DNA of 64,000 nt from Candidatus Sulfotelmatobacter sp. (GCA_030041215.1 JASHOH010000015.1:1-64000); one strand, 5' to 3'; shown: positions 8,253 through 18,986, counted from the first letter of the stretch. A program made the numbers and translations. Notes: a model not told the origin generated them from the letters alone.

Positions 8253-8346
8253 GTCCTTCCCGTTTGACCCACTGAAAAACCACGTGTTACGGTAAACAGT
8301 CGCTAATCCGGCAGGCTAGCCACTGCCCGCCCGACTGAGGTCTGAT

Positions 8347-9507
8347 TTGTCTTCGGTTGAATCCACTCCCGCCGGCGCCACAACCGTTCGCAAGACTGCG
8401 CTGAACGCTGTCCATCGCCAGATGGGCGCGAAGATGGTGGATTTCAATGGCTGGGAGATGCCGGTCGAATATCCCGCTTCGATCGGGGGCGGCATCATTA
8501 ACGAGCACATGGCGGTGCGCACCGGCGTTGGCATGTTCGACGTCAGCCATATGGGAGACATTCGGCTGGTCGGCCCTGAGGCGCTCGCGGCGGTGCAGCA
8601 TATTTCTATGAACGACGCTTCGCGGCTGGCGGTGGGCCAGGCGCAGTATTCGGCACTGCTCTATCCGCAAGCGACGTTCGTTGATGACGTGATCGTGCAC
8701 CGCCTCGGCGAAGAAGAATATCTACTGGTGATCAACGCCGGCACGCGCGAAAAAGATTTCAGTTGGGTGCGCGGCAATACGCGCCAGTTCGACTGCGACG
8801 TGGAAGATTTGTCGGATGCGTTTACGCAGATCGCGATTCAGGGCCCAAAGGGCGTTGATGTTCTGCAAAAGCTAACCGACGCTGACTTGAGTGCAGTCAA
8901 GTTTTACTGGCTCACGCGAGGAACGGTTTGCGGGCTGAGGAATATATTGATTGCCCGCACGGGTTACACCGCAGAAGATGGATTTGAGATATACATTCCC
9001 GCTGACGAGGCGACCAGCGCGCGGGTCTGGTATGAGATTCTGGCTGCGGGCAAAGAATTCGAGCTCGTGCCGTGCGGCTTGGGCGCGCGCAACACTTTGC
9101 GGCTTGAGGGCAAACTTCCACTCTACGGTCACGAGATTTCCGATACGATAAGCGTTTGGGAAGCTGGACTCGACCGCTTCTGCAAGATGGAGAAATCCGA
9201 GTTTGTCGGTCGCGATGCGCTCGTGAAGGCGAAAGCCGAGAGCGTGAAGCGTACGCTCGTCGGACTCGAAATGGTCGAGCGGGGAATCGCCCGTGATGGA
9301 TACAAAGTTTTGGATAGCAGCAGGCGCGAAATTGGATACGTGACTAGCGGTTCGCCTGCGCCGTTTCTGAAAAAGAATATCGCGCTGGCATATGTGCCGC
9401 CGGAGTTGTCGGAGGTTGGCACCGCATTGAAGGTGGAAATTCGCGGCCAGGGCGTAGGAGCGAAGGTAGTGCCGACGCCCTTTTATAAGAGGCCAAAAAA
9501 GGTTTAA
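8347..9507 (+). CDS. gcvT: Glycine cleavage system T protein (aminomethyltransferase)
   Basis: MVDFNGWEMPVEYP, MFDVSHMGDI, GLGARNTLRLEGKLPLYGHE. Confidence 0.96.
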   Translation: MSSVESTPAGATTVRKTALNAVHRQMGAKMVDFNGWEMPVEYPASIGGGIINEHMAVRTGVGMFDVSHMGDIRLVGPEALAAVQHISMNDASRLAVGQAQYSALLYPQATFVDDVIVHRLGEEEYLLVINAGTREKDFSWVRGNTRQFDCDVEDLSDAFTQIAIQGPKGVDVLQKLTDADLSAVKFYWLTRGTVCGLRNILIARTGYTAEDGFEIYIPADEATSARVWYEILAAGKEFELVPCGLGARNTLRLEGKLPLYGHEISDTISVWEAGLDRFCKMEKSEFVGRDALVKAKAESVKRTLVGLEMVERGIARDGYKVLDSSRREIGYVTSGSPAPFLKKNIALAYVPPELSEVGTALKVEIRGQGVGAKVVPTPFYKRPKKV

Positions 9508-9513
9508 ATTGAG

Positions 9514-9999
9514 ATGCGTCGCCTGCTTGTCAGTCTTCTCAGCTGTCTCCCACTGCTCAGCTGCTACGGCGGCTCGCGGCCGCCGCATATTGGCCAGCCT
9601 GCGCCCGATTTCACCGTTCGGGACGCCGATCGGACGGTATCGCTGAGGCAGTTTCGCGGGCAGGTTCTTGTGCTGAACTTTTGGGGAACCTTTTGCCCAC
9701 CTTGCGTCGAAGAAATGCCATCGCTGATCAGCATGGCGCAAAGTAGGAAGTCGAAAGGCGTGACTGTGCTTGGAATTAGCATCGATGTAGATACCGACGC
9801 CTACCACAGGTTTCTAGTGAATCACGGTGTGAGCTTCCTCACCGTGCAAGACCCTGGCCAGAAGACCGGCAACTTGTATGGAACACATGGTTGGCCGGAG
9901 ACCTATATCATCGACCGTGACGGCGTGGTTCGCCGTAAATTTATAGGGCCGGTGGACTGGAATGCCCGTCAAATTCGCGATTATCTGGAGAAACTTTGA
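9514..9999 (+). CDS. TlpA-like thiol-disulfide redoxin, probable lipoprotein
   Basis: Lipobox-like LPLLSC; FWGTFCPPCVEEMPSL (CxxC); AhpC/TSA-like fold. Confidence 0.9.
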   Translation: MRRLLVSLLSCLPLLSCYGGSRPPHIGQPAPDFTVRDADRTVSLRQFRGQVLVLNFWGTFCPPCVEEMPSLISMAQSRKSKGVTVLGISIDVDTDAYHRFLVNHGVSFLTVQDPGQKTGNLYGTHGWPETYIIDRDGVVRRKFIGPVDWNARQIRDYLEKL

Positions 10000-10139
10000 T
10001 AAATGTTGACCATTGTTGACGCTGGAGTCTGGAAAAGGTAGCCGCGGCCGACTTGGCCGTAGTGTTAGTGGAAGCGGATATCGGATTTAAGCTACAGAGC
10101 GCACGGAGTAACACGGTTTAGCTAGGAGCTAGAAGCTTT

Positions 10140-10529
10140 ATGCCTTATCCCACAGATCGCAAGTACACGAAGTCGCACGAGTGGATTCAGGCAAACGGAA
10201 AATCGGCCACGGTCGGCATCACTGACCACGCCCAGGAAGCGCTCGGCGACATTGTTTTCGTCGAATTGCCCAAGGTCGGGACCGAGCTCGCGGTCGGCAA
10301 GCCTTTTGGCACGGTCGAATCGGTGAAAGCGGTTTCGGATTTGTTTACTCCGGCTTCAGGGAAAGTCACCGAAATCAACGGCGAGCTAGCCACGTCACCC
10401 GAGAAAGTAAATAAGGATGCGCACTCAGCCTGGATGATCAAGATCGCTTTGAGCGATCCCAAGCAATTGGACGGGCTGCTCTCTGCTGCCGATTACGAGA
10501 AGTTTGTGGCGGAAGAAGGCGGGCATTGA
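10140..10529 (+). CDS. gcvH: Glycine cleavage system H protein
   Basis: Lipoyl motif FGTVESVKAVSDLFTPASGKV. Confidence 0.97.
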   Translation: MPYPTDRKYTKSHEWIQANGKSATVGITDHAQEALGDIVFVELPKVGTELAVGKPFGTVESVKAVSDLFTPASGKVTEINGELATSPEKVNKDAHSAWMIKIALSDPKQLDGLLSAADYEKFVAEEGGH

Positions 10530-10629
10530 AGGATTGCCAACTGACCTCCAACTGGCAACGTTAATCCGGCACGCCGGTGACGCAGGTCACAGTCGAAAGC
10601 GTTCTCTCTGACATCTAATTAAATTTATT

Positions 10630-12006
10630 ATGCGCTACCTACCCAAATCCCCTGCTGACCGGGAAGCCATGCTGAAGGCGCTGGGCCTGCGGTCGGTCGA
10701 CGATCTTTTTGCGCCCGTTCCGGCGGAGTACCGCCTGAATCGCGACCTGAAAATTCCGCGGCAGATGGCGGAATCGGAGATCATGGATTATTTCCGCCAG
10801 CGTTCGCGCGAGAACGGCGAGGGTTACATGAGTTTTCTCGGTGCGGGAGCGTACCTGCACTATCGGCCCGTCATTATAGATTCGCTGATCTCGCGCGGCG
10901 AATTTCTCACTGCCTATACGCCATATCAGGCGGAAATCTCGCAAGGCACCCTGCAATCGATCTTCGAATTTCAGACGATGATTTGCGAGCTGACCGGCAT
11001 GGAAGTGGCGAATGCTTCCATGTATGACGGCTCGACAGCCGCAGCTGAGGCCGTGATGATGGCGGTGCGGCTGACCGGGCGAAGGTCGGTTGTGGTCGCG
11101 CGGAGTCTGCATCCCGAGTATCGCGAGGTGCTGGCGACGTATGCCACGCATCAGGACATGCCACTGTCGGTAGCTAATTTCGGCGGCGATGGGCGGCTGA
11201 ATCTTCACGAGCTGGAAAATTCAGTTTCATCAGAAACCGCGGCAGTACTGATTCAATCCCCCAATTTCTTTGGAACAATTGAAGACGCAGCGGCAGTTGC
11301 AGATATCGCGCACAAGAATGGGGCGCTGCTTGTGGTTTCGATCGCCGAAGCGGTCTCGCTAGGAATTGTCGAGCCGCCGCGCGACGCTGCCATCATTGCC
11401 ATGGAAGCGCAGTCATTTGGCGTGCCGCTGGGCTTCGGCGGTCCATATTGTGGTGTAATCGCCACGCGCGAAAAATTTGTGCGCCAGATGCCGGGGCGGC
11501 TCGTGGGGCAAACAGTCGACAAGCAAGGCAGGCGAGGGTTCGTGCTGACGCTTGCCACCCGGGAACAGCACATTCGCCGCGAGAAAGCGACTTCCAACAT
11601 CTGCACGAACCAGGCTTTGGTTGCGCTGATGGTCAATATCTTCATGACGGTGTACGGCAAGGTTGGATTAAAGGAATTGGCAAAACAGAATTTGGCGAAA
11701 ACGGCGTATGCCGCAGGACAATTCGCGAGACATGGAAAGGTTCTGTTCAGCGATGCTCCGCGGTTTAACGAATTCGTTGTGGAGACAAGCGAAGATCCGG
11801 CGGCCATCAACTCTCGCCTGCTCGGTCACAAGATTGTCGGGGGCTTGCCGCTCAAGAAGTTTTATCCCGAGCTCGGCAATGCCGCTTTGTGGTGCTGCAC
11901 GGAGATGACCACGCGATCAGCAATTGACACAGCCGTCGGGTTGGTTGCTGAGAGCGAACGCTCGGTAAAGTCGGCGAAAGAAGAGGCCGAGGAGGTGGCG
12001 CGATGA
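10630..12006 (+). CDS. gcvPA: Glycine dehydrogenase (decarboxylating) subunit 1
   Basis: [19 protein letters not shown]...[39 protein letters not shown]. Confidence 0.97.
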   Translation: MRYLPKSPADREAMLKALGLRSVDDLFAPVPAEYRLNRDLKIPRQMAESEIMDYFRQRSRENGEGYMSFLGAGAYLHYRPVIIDSLISRGEFLTAYTPYQAEISQGTLQSIFEFQTMICELTGMEVANASMYDGSTAAAEAVMMAVRLTGRRSVVVARSLHPEYREVLATYATHQDMPLSVANFGGDGRLNLHELENSVSSETAAVLIQSPNFFGTIEDAAAVADIAHKNGALLVVSIAEAVSLGIVEPPRDAAIIAMEAQSFGVPLGFGGPYCGVIATREKFVRQMPGRLVGQTVDKQGRRGFVLTLATREQHIRREKATSNICTNQALVALMVNIFMTVYGKVGLKELAKQNLAKTAYAAGQFARHGKVLFSDAPRFNEFVVETSEDPAAINSRLLGHKIVGGLPLKKFYPELGNAALWCCTEMTTRSAIDTAVGLVAESERSVKSAKEEAEEVAR

Positions 12007-13493
12007 AGGACATGATTCGCAAGGCCACGCGCCATGTCAATCAGAATGAAGGCTTGATCTTTGAGAAATCGTCTACCGGAAAAGCCGCGTGGAAGCTGCC
12101 GCCGCTCGATGTTCCTGAAATCGATGCCTCGAAACTTCTCGGCAGTACGGAACGAAAAGACCTCGGCAACATGCCTGAGGTCAGCGAGATCGAAATCATC
12201 CGCCACTTCACCCGGCTTTCGACTTGGAATTACGCAATCGATCTCGGCATGTATCCGCTCGGCTCGTGCACGATGAAATACAACCCGCGCGTGAACGAAG
12301 CGGTAGCGCGGGTAGAGGGAATCGCCAACGGGCACCCCTATCAGCCAGAGAAAATTTCGCAGGGCGCACTGCAAATTCTGAAAACTCTGAGCGATTGCCT
12401 GATCGAAATTACAGGCATGGATGCGATCACGCTGCAGCCGGCAGCGGGCGCGCATGGCGAACTGACGGGGCTACTGCTGGTCCGCGCCTATCACCATTCG
12501 AAGGGCAAACCGCGCAAAAAGGTTCTGATTCCAGACTCAGCTCACGGAACCAACCCGGCGACAGCGGCCATGGTCGGTTATGCGGTAGAGAACTTGAAGT
12601 CCGACGCTCGCGGCATGGTCGACATCTCCGCTTTAGCGGCGCAGATGAACGAAGAAGTGGCTGCGCTCATGCTGACTAATCCCAATACGCTGGGAATTTT
12701 CGAGCAGGACATTTACAAGATCGCTGACATTCTCCACGCTCGCGGCGGGTTGCTTTACATGGATGGCGCCAATATGAATGCGCTTGTGGGGAAAGTGCGG
12801 CCCGGAGATTTCGGCGTCGATCTGATGCACCTGAACTTGCATAAGACGTTTTCTACGCCGCACGGCGGCGGCGGGCCGGGATCTGGGCCCGTGGCGGTGA
12901 AGAAATTTTTGGAGGCATTTCTTCCTAAGCCGGTCGTGGTTACGAAGCCAGATGGCACCCTGGGTTTTGATTACAATCGTCCGCAGTCTGTGGGGCGAGT
13001 ACGCGCTTTCTACGGCAACTTCGGAATGTTCGTGCGCGCCTTGGCTTACATCCAGGCGAATGGCCCCGAGGGTCTGCGGCAAACCACTGAAGACGCCGTG
13101 CTCAACGCCAACTACATTCGCAAAGGGCTTGAGGGTGCCTACGATCTGCCTTACTCCACGCCCAATATGCACGAAGTCGTGTTCAGCGACAAGCTGCAAG
13201 CGAAAAAAGGCGTGCGCACCATGGACATTGCCAAGCGGCTCATCGATTACGGATTCCATCCTTATACGACTGCTTTCCCACTGATTGTCCCCGGCGCCAT
13301 GATGATTGAGCCGACCGAGAGCGAATCCATTGAAGAAATGGACTTGTTCATCGACGCGATGAAATCGATTGCCGAAGAAGTGGAACAAGATCCGCAGACC
13401 GTGCTCGATGCGCCGCATTCCACGCGAGTTTCGCGGCTCGACGAAACAGCAGCAGCGCGCAAGCCGGTGCTGCGGTGGAAGCCTACTGCATAG
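12003..13493 (+). CDS. gcvPB: Glycine dehydrogenase (decarboxylating) subunit 2
   Basis: [49 protein letters not shown] overlap with gcvPA. Confidence 0.97.
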   Translation: MKDMIRKATRHVNQNEGLIFEKSSTGKAAWKLPPLDVPEIDASKLLGSTERKDLGNMPEVSEIEIIRHFTRLSTWNYAIDLGMYPLGSCTMKYNPRVNEAVARVEGIANGHPYQPEKISQGALQILKTLSDCLIEITGMDAITLQPAAGAHGELTGLLLVRAYHHSKGKPRKKVLIPDSAHGTNPATAAMVGYAVENLKSDARGMVDISALAAQMNEEVAALMLTNPNTLGIFEQDIYKIADILHARGGLLYMDGANMNALVGKVRPGDFGVDLMHLNLHKTFSTPHGGGGPGSGPVAVKKFLEAFLPKPVVVTKPDGTLGFDYNRPQSVGRVRAFYGNFGMFVRALAYIQANGPEGLRQTTEDAVLNANYIRKGLEGAYDLPYSTPNMHEVVFSDKLQAKKGVRTMDIAKRLIDYGFHPYTTAFPLIVPGAMMIEPTESESIEEMDLFIDAMKSIAEEVEQDPQTVLDAPHSTRVSRLDETAAARKPVLRWKPTA

Positions 13494-13585
13494 TCCAAAT
13501 CAAGAACCAAAAACGACACGAAGTCGCACGAAGGCACCAATTCCGCTTCTTTGGCCTCGCTTGTTCCTGGAGCGGTTCGTTTCGG

Positions 13586-13750
13586 TTAGCTCTTCTTCGA
13601 GGTCACCGCAAAAAACGCCGCGGCTTCCTGCTCAACATTTTTGCTGCCGCATTTAGGGCACTTCGGGACCTCGTGGTCGTGTTCATTCAGGCTCAGGACA
13701 AGTTCGAAGGTCTTATGGCAATCGAGGCAGACATAATCGTAAACGGGCAT
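13586..13750 (-). CDS. FmdB-like zinc-ribbon protein, 54 aa (absent from ORF track)
   Basis: MPVYDYVCLDCHKTFELVLSLNEHDHEVPKCPKCGSKNVEQEAAAFFAVTSKKS*; two CxxC knuckles. Confidence 0.85.
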   Translation of the reverse strand: MPVYDYVCLDCHKTFELVLSLNEHDHEVPKCPKCGSKNVEQEAAAFFAVTSKKS

Positions 13751-13855
13751 GGGGAGACCTCCCGTGAGAAACTCTTTGAGAGAATTGTAACGCTGCGCAC
13801 AACCTTGTAAATCACAAAATCTCAGGATGCTGTCATCCTGCCTTTCAACTCATGA

Positions 13856-14030
13856 TGTCATCCCGATGGGAGAGCCAGCTCCCGGAGCCATCTTACGATG
13901 CACGGCAATTGCCGCGAAGGAGAAAAGAACATCTCAGTGCATGCGGCGTGGTGATTCCAACCCCGCTGCGGAAACGGTTTCCCGGGTGACATACAGTCCC
14001 TCTCGCGGCTTTCGCCGCGTTCGGGATGAC
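13856..14030. repeat. Second ~175-bp inverted-repeat-bounded intergenic element
   Basis: TGTCATCCCGA... (13856) paired with CAGTCCCTC...TTCGGGATGAC (13994-14030). Confidence 0.6.
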
Positions 14031-14087
14031 TCGGTGACGGGCACCGCATCGGTCCGCGCCCACAACGCGGAGCTGCCAGGTTGGGGT

Positions 14088-14615
14088 CTACGGCTTGATA
14101 TCCACCGAAGCGCGGGTGGTTTCCCAGTCCAGGTGCATCACGCATCCATCGGCGGTCTTCTCATAGGAAATCGTGAAATTCTCTACCGGCGAAGGCAACT
14201 TGGAAACCTTCATATCGACCCTTGCCAGTTCATCGCTTTCATACTTGTAGGGAATACCCCACTCTCCGGTTTTCTTGTTAATGATGAGCTTCCAACTGTC
14301 GCGGCCGGGTACAGTGAAAATCGTATAACTGCCCGCCGGCACCCGTTTGCCGCCGACGAGCGGGTCTGTGTTGGTCACGAACGTGCTGGCTTCGTTCGCT
14401 CCAGTACGCCAGACCTGATCGTAAGGCACCAGATCGCCATAAATCTTGCGGCCCCGCATGCGCGGACTGGAGTAATCCGTCTTGACGGTTTTGCCTCCGC
14501 CAAGATCGCAGCTCGCAGAAGCAGGAGGGCTGGGTTTGCCTCCGCTCATTTGGGCGAAAGCGGCGGAACTGAGAAAGACTGCTGTGACAGCGAGACAGAC
14601 GATTCGGTTTCGCAT
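14088..14615 (-). CDS. DUF2911-like secreted protein
   Basis: Signal peptide MRNRIVCLAVTAVFLSSAAFAQ; SSPRMRGRKIYGDLVPYDQVWRTGANEASTF. Confidence 0.85.
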   Translation of the reverse strand: MRNRIVCLAVTAVFLSSAAFAQMSGGKPSPPASASCDLGGGKTVKTDYSSPRMRGRKIYGDLVPYDQVWRTGANEASTFVTNTDPLVGGKRVPAGSYTIFTVPGRDSWKLIINKKTGEWGIPYKYESDELARVDMKVSKLPSPVENFTISYEKTADGCVMHLDWETTRASVDIKP

Positions 14616-14632
14616 GAAGTCTCCTTGTATTG

Positions 14633-14734
14633 AGCACTTAGCATTTGGCACTTGGCATTTTGCCATTTCAGGTCACGCCAGCTTCGGCACGAAACTCCAC
14701 CTGGCTAAATGCTAATGGCCAACTGCTAAGTGCT
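14633..14734. repeat. Inverted repeat, 17-bp arms
   Basis: AGCACTTAGCATTTGGC (14633-14649) / GCCAACTGCTAAGTGCT (14718-14734), 15/17 paired. Confidence 0.75.
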
Positions 14735-14801
14735 TGGACGCTCCGGCTGAAACATGGAAAGCAAATTATGACGCATCGATCGTGGCAGTTACAATTATTC
14801 A

Positions 14802-15056
14802 ATGCCCGTATTCGAAGAAAAGCAGGAAGAACTGGAACATTACGAGAGGATGATGGGCGTGCCGCGTGGACGCCTTGCTGTGACTATGGATACGATCACT
14901 GACGCTATGGCGCTGGTTGGACAGCACGGCGTCTATTGCCAGAGCCAGCGCTGGCCCGGCAGGCCAGTCATGGACATTCAGATCATCATGAAGAATCTAA
15001 GCGACGCGAAAGAGTTGATTCAGAGCGTCATGGAAGAGCTGAAGAAGAGCAACTAA
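14802..15056 (+). CDS. Conserved-looking 84-aa hypothetical protein
   Basis: MPVFEEKQEELEHYERMMGVPRGRLAVTMDTITDAMALVGQHG...; no competing ORF. Confidence 0.55.
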   Translation: MPVFEEKQEELEHYERMMGVPRGRLAVTMDTITDAMALVGQHGVYCQSQRWPGRPVMDIQIIMKNLSDAKELIQSVMEELKKSN

Positions 15057-15057
15057 A

Positions 15058-15101
15058 CCACAGAGGACACCGTACAACTTTGGCTAGTGTGCCCTCTGTG
15101 G
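15058..15101. terminator. Hairpin between convergent genes (CCACAGAGG...CCTCTGTGG)
   Basis: 9-bp perfect arms 15058-15066 / 15093-15101, inner ACAC/GTGT. Confidence 0.5.
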
Positions 15102-15109
15102 CTGATTTC

Positions 15110-16909
15110 CTAAGCCAGCGAATATTTTCCCTTTTCGATCATTCGCTGCGCGACCTGCTGGCGGAGTTCGATTGTATTGAATGGCTCATACTTCGCCAGC
15201 CGGCGAAGAATTGCAAGCTGAGTGCGCAGCATGTCACCGTCGGCGACGGCGGCGATGATCTTCTTCGCCGCAGATTCGATTTTCTCCATCGCCTGTGCAA
15301 GGTAAACGCGCGTCATGGCAATGGGCAAGGCCGCGGCGGATTCCCCCTTTGCTTCGGCGATCTTTTGTGCGCGCAGCACGGCTGATTCCATCGCATAAGT
15401 TTCAATCGTCATGTCGGCGATCGCACCCATGATCTCCTGCTGGTCTTGAATCGCCTGCATGTATTTTTGCGTAGCCGATCCCGCGGCGAACAGACCCAGT
15501 TTTTTCGCCTGATCCACCAGTTTCCGCTCTTCGGCGAGCGGCCCTTCGATATCTTCGCTCGTCGATGGTCCGGAAAGAACTTCATCCATTAATTTCTTTA
15601 TGGCCGGCATCAATGGCAACTGCCCGCTCATCGCGCGCTTCAGCAGGAAGCCTGTGATGATGAGGCGATTGATTTCGTTGGTACCTTCGAAGATGCGGTT
15701 GATGCGCGCATCGCGATACGCCCGTTCGGCGGGATATTCCTCGACGAAGCCGTAGCCGCCGTAAATCTGCAGTGTTTCGTCAACTACGTAGTCGATCATC
15801 TCCGAACCCCAAACTTTCAGAATGGAGCACTCGACTGCGTATTCCTCGATGGCCTTGCGGATTTCCTTGATCGCGTCGGGCCCTGACTTATCGACTTCGC
15901 TGAGGGCGACGTCCATCATGCCCACGGTCCGATAAACGAGCGATTCGCCCACGTAAAGCAGTATCGCCATATTGGCGATCTTTTCGCGCACCAGACCGAA
16001 ATCGGCAATGACTTTGCCGAATGCTTTGCGCTGTTTCGCGTACGAAACGGCGCTTTCAAGCGACACCCGGGCGCCGCCCACACACATTGCTCCGAGCTTG
16101 AAGCGGCCGACATTCAGGATGTTGAACGCGATGACGTGCCCTTTGCCTATTTCGCCGAGCAGGTTTTCGACAGGAACTTTGCAATCGTTCAGAATGATCG
16201 GGCAGGTGGATGATCCGCGAATACCCAGCTTGTGTTCCTCGTTGCCGACAGAAAAGCCTGGGAATGTCCGCTCGACCAGGAACGCACTGAATTTTTCGCC
16301 GTCGATCTTGGCAAAGACCGTAAACAGATCGGCGAAGCCGGCATTCGTGATCCACATCTTTTCGCCGTTCAGGATGTAGTTTTTGCCATCAGGTGAAAGT
16401 TGCGCGCGAGCGCGGCAATTCAGAGCATCGGAGCCGGAAGAAGCTTCCGACAACGCATAAGCGCCGACCATTTCTCCCGTTGTGAGGCGCGGCAAATATT
16501 TTTTCTTCTGATCTTCGGTACCGAAGTACACCAGCGGTAGCAACCCGATGCCTGTGTGCGCTCCCCACGTGGTGGCAAAACCGGCGTACTTGGCGATGTG
16601 ATCGGCGATCACGGCGGCGGTAACTTTGTCCATTTCAAGGCCGCCGTAAGCTTCAGGAACCTCGACCGAGCTCAGCCCAAGTTCGCCCGCTTTTTTCAGC
16701 AACTCGCGTGAGATGGAGTAATCCTTGTGCTCGATCTTCTCGGCATTAGGCAGGATTTCATTAACGCTGAATTCCTCGGCCGTTTGTCCGATCAACTGAT
16801 GCTGCTCGGTAAAATCTTCAGGGGTGAAAATTTCTTCGGGGCGGCGCGATTCGAGAAGGAAGCTGCCGCCAAGGATTCTGGTTTTAGGGAGTGCAGTGGT
16901 AGTGGCCAT
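15110..16909 (-). CDS. Acyl-CoA dehydrogenase (long form)
   Basis: YALSEASSGSDALNCRARA, ITNAGFADLFTVFAK, QIYGGYGFVEEYPAERAYRDARINRIFEGTNEINR. Confidence 0.95.
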   Translation of the reverse strand: MATTTALPKTRILGGSFLLESRRPEEIFTPEDFTEQHQLIGQTAEEFSVNEILPNAEKIEHKDYSISRELLKKAGELGLSSVEVPEAYGGLEMDKVTAAVIADHIAKYAGFATTWGAHTGIGLLPLVYFGTEDQKKKYLPRLTTGEMVGAYALSEASSGSDALNCRARAQLSPDGKNYILNGEKMWITNAGFADLFTVFAKIDGEKFSAFLVERTFPGFSVGNEEHKLGIRGSSTCPIILNDCKVPVENLLGEIGKGHVIAFNILNVGRFKLGAMCVGGARVSLESAVSYAKQRKAFGKVIADFGLVREKIANMAILLYVGESLVYRTVGMMDVALSEVDKSGPDAIKEIRKAIEEYAVECSILKVWGSEMIDYVVDETLQIYGGYGFVEEYPAERAYRDARINRIFEGTNEINRLIITGFLLKRAMSGQLPLMPAIKKLMDEVLSGPSTSEDIEGPLAEERKLVDQAKKLGLFAAGSATQKYMQAIQDQQEIMGAIADMTIETYAMESAVLRAQKIAEAKGESAAALPIAMTRVYLAQAMEKIESAAKKIIAAVADGDMLRTQLAILRRLAKYEPFNTIELRQQVAQRMIEKGKYSLA

Positions 16910-16931
16910 CGTTCAGTCCTTGAAATTAGAT

Positions 16932-16960
16932 TTCACCACGGAGATACGCAGGCACGGAGG
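16932..16960. repeat. ACCACGGAG-type intergenic repeat fragment
   Basis: TTCACCACGGAGATACGCAGGCACGGAGG. Confidence 0.4.
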
Positions 16961-17027
16961 AGCGTACTTATTGTAAGCGAACAGGCGCGAAAGCTCACAT
17001 TTTGATCGACGCATCAACGTCAAGCAT

Positions 17028-18209
17028 CTACAAGATGTTTTCAAAAATCCCAGCTGCCCCCATGCCGCCCCCGACGCACATAGTAACCATGCCATAGCGC
17101 CCGTTGCGTCGCTTCAAGTCGCGGATGATCGTCGCCGTCAATTTTGCTCCGGTGCATCCCAACGGATGGCCCAACGCGATCGCCCCACCATTCGGGTTTA
17201 TCTTCTCAAGATCGAGCCCCGCTTCTTTGATTACGGCGAGTGACTGCGCGGCGAAGGCTTCGTTCAGTTCAATGACATCGATATCGGGAAGCTTGAGTCC
17301 GGCTATCTTTAAAGCCTTTGGAATGGCGAAGACCGGCCCGAGTCCCATCTCTTCCGGTTTGTATCCGGCGGTGGCAAAAGAAAGATAGCGGAGGAGCGGT
17401 TTGATGCCAAGAACTTTTGCGCGCTCGGCGGACATGACTACAGACGCCGCCGCGCCATCGGACATTTGCGAAGAATTTCCTGCGGTGACGGTTCCTTTAA
17501 CGTGAAATGCCGGCTTCAGCGCAGATAAAGCTTCGAGCGAAGTATCGGCACGGGGTCCTTCGTCTATTCCGAAAATGATCTCCTGCCGCTTAGGCTTCGA
17601 GCCATTCGGAGTGCTAAAGCTCACTGGAACAGGTACGATTTCATCGTCAAATTTGCCGGCCCGTAATGCGGCGATAGCTTTTTGGTGGCTGCGCAGTGAA
17701 AATTCGTCGGCTTGCTCGCGAGTGATACCGAAGCGCTGTGCGAGACGTTCAGCGGTAAGACCCATGCCGAGGTAAGCGTCGGGATAATGTTCCACGAGCC
17801 AGGGATTGGGCGAAACTTTGTGCCCTCCCATCGGAATCATGGTCATCGATTCGGTGCCGCCGGCAACGATGACTTCAGCTCCGCCGCTCATGACGCGCTC
17901 GGCAGCCATGGCGATCGCCTGAAGACCGGAAGAACAGAATCGATTGATGGTGAGTGCCGAAACTTCCACTGGCAGGCCGGCCCGCAGTGAAGCGATGCGC
18001 GCAACGTTCATGCCCTGCTCGGCTTCGGGCATGGCACAGCCGAGGATCACATCTTCGATCTCTTTGGGGTCAAGTTGCGGCACGCGCTCCAGAGCGCCCT
18101 TGATAGCGATGGCCGCTAGTTCATCAGGACGTGTAGCGCGGAGGGTGCCTTTGTAGGCGCGCCCTACAGGGGTGCGAACAGAGGAAGCAATGACAACTTC
18201 TCGCATAGG
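17028..18209 (-). CDS. Acetyl-CoA acyltransferase / thiolase
   Basis: [58 protein letters not shown]. Confidence 0.95.
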   Translation of the reverse strand, partial: PMREVVIASSVRTPVGRAYKGTLRATRPDELAAIAIKGALERVPQLDPKEIEDVILGCAMPEAEQGMNVARIASLRAGLPVEVSALTINRFCSSGLQAIAMAAERVMSGGAEVIVAGGTESMTMIPMGGHKVSPNPWLVEHYPDAYLGMGLTAERLAQRFGITREQADEFSLRSHQKAIAALRAGKFDDEIVPVPVSFSTPNGSKPKRQEIIFGIDEGPRADTSLEALSALKPAFHVKGTVTAGNSSQMSDGAAASVVMSAERAKVLGIKPLLRYLSFATAGYKPEEMGLGPVFAIPKALKIAGLKLPDIDVIELNEAFAAQSLAVIKEAGLDLEKINPNGGAIALGHPLGCTGAKLTATIIRDLKRRNGRYGMVTMCVGGGMGAAGIFENIL

Positions 18210-18319
18210 TTTTCTCTTCTCGAACAATGATCTCGGTTCCGATCTTCAGGGACCCTAACTTTGATGCTTGTCATTCCGAACGGCTTCAGCCCTGAGGGAT
18301 CGGCTTTTTCAAGGCACTC

Positions 18320-18880
18320 TCATTTCGCCGGCGCATAAAAGTAGTAATCGGCACTGTAACTGCTCTTGGTTTCCGCACCCTTTTGCGCCTCATCGCAACC
18401 TTCCGCGGGCGGCTGACCGCCATGGGTACGTACGCGCTGAATGGTTGTGACGTTGCTAAGCTGGCCGTCACCCGAATGCCCGACAACTTTCACCAGCAGC
18501 CAGGGAATGGAACCTGGATCGAGCGCATCGACCTTGGCCGCGGCTTTTCCTGTGACCTCGCTGCCGTCCTTCAACTTCCACGAGGGCCCGACCGAGTGCT
18601 CGCCAATCACTTTGTCTTTACGGTCGAAGAGTTGAGCTTCTGGAGCCTTGAGCATCCATGCGTACTTACCGTCGTTGCCAGCCTGGCACGTATAGATCTG
18701 CGACCCAGTGGCATGCGCCAGCAGAACAACTTCTTCACCCGCCGGAGCTGCGATGGCATCAGGTACATCTGGCGGCGATTCTTTATAGGGGACGTCTTTG
18801 TTCTGCGCGATCCCAATCTGACTAGCCAAAAGAATTGTGAGGACCAGGACCGCAGGCCCGACTATCAGCCATTTCTGCAT
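18320..18880 (-). CDS. DUF3455-like secreted protein
   Basis: LLAHATGSQIYTCQAGNDGKYAWMLKAPEAQLFD...GPSWKLKDGSEVTGK. Confidence 0.85.
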   Translation of the reverse strand: MQKWLIVGPAVLVLTILLASQIGIAQNKDVPYKESPPDVPDAIAAPAGEEVVLLAHATGSQIYTCQAGNDGKYAWMLKAPEAQLFDRKDKVIGEHSVGPSWKLKDGSEVTGKAAAKVDALDPGSIPWLLVKVVGHSGDGQLSNVTTIQRVRTHGGQPPAEGCDEAQKGAETKSSYSADYYFYAPAK

Positions 18881-18986
18881 GAGCGCGATTGTAGCAGGCC
18901 TAAATCGCTCATTTTCTGCTTTCCCAATGAGTCGTATTGAATTGCTTGGGATCAAATGTTGGCCCAATCTTTCCACGAAACTAAGA

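Noticed and set aside
8152-8346. Possible glycine riboswitch upstream of gcvT
   Set aside because: No recognisable glycine aptamer core; the region is explained by an inverted repeat.
13827-14633. 268-aa plus-strand ORF
   Set aside because: Antisense to the DUF2911 gene and runs through an intergenic repeat; no family features.
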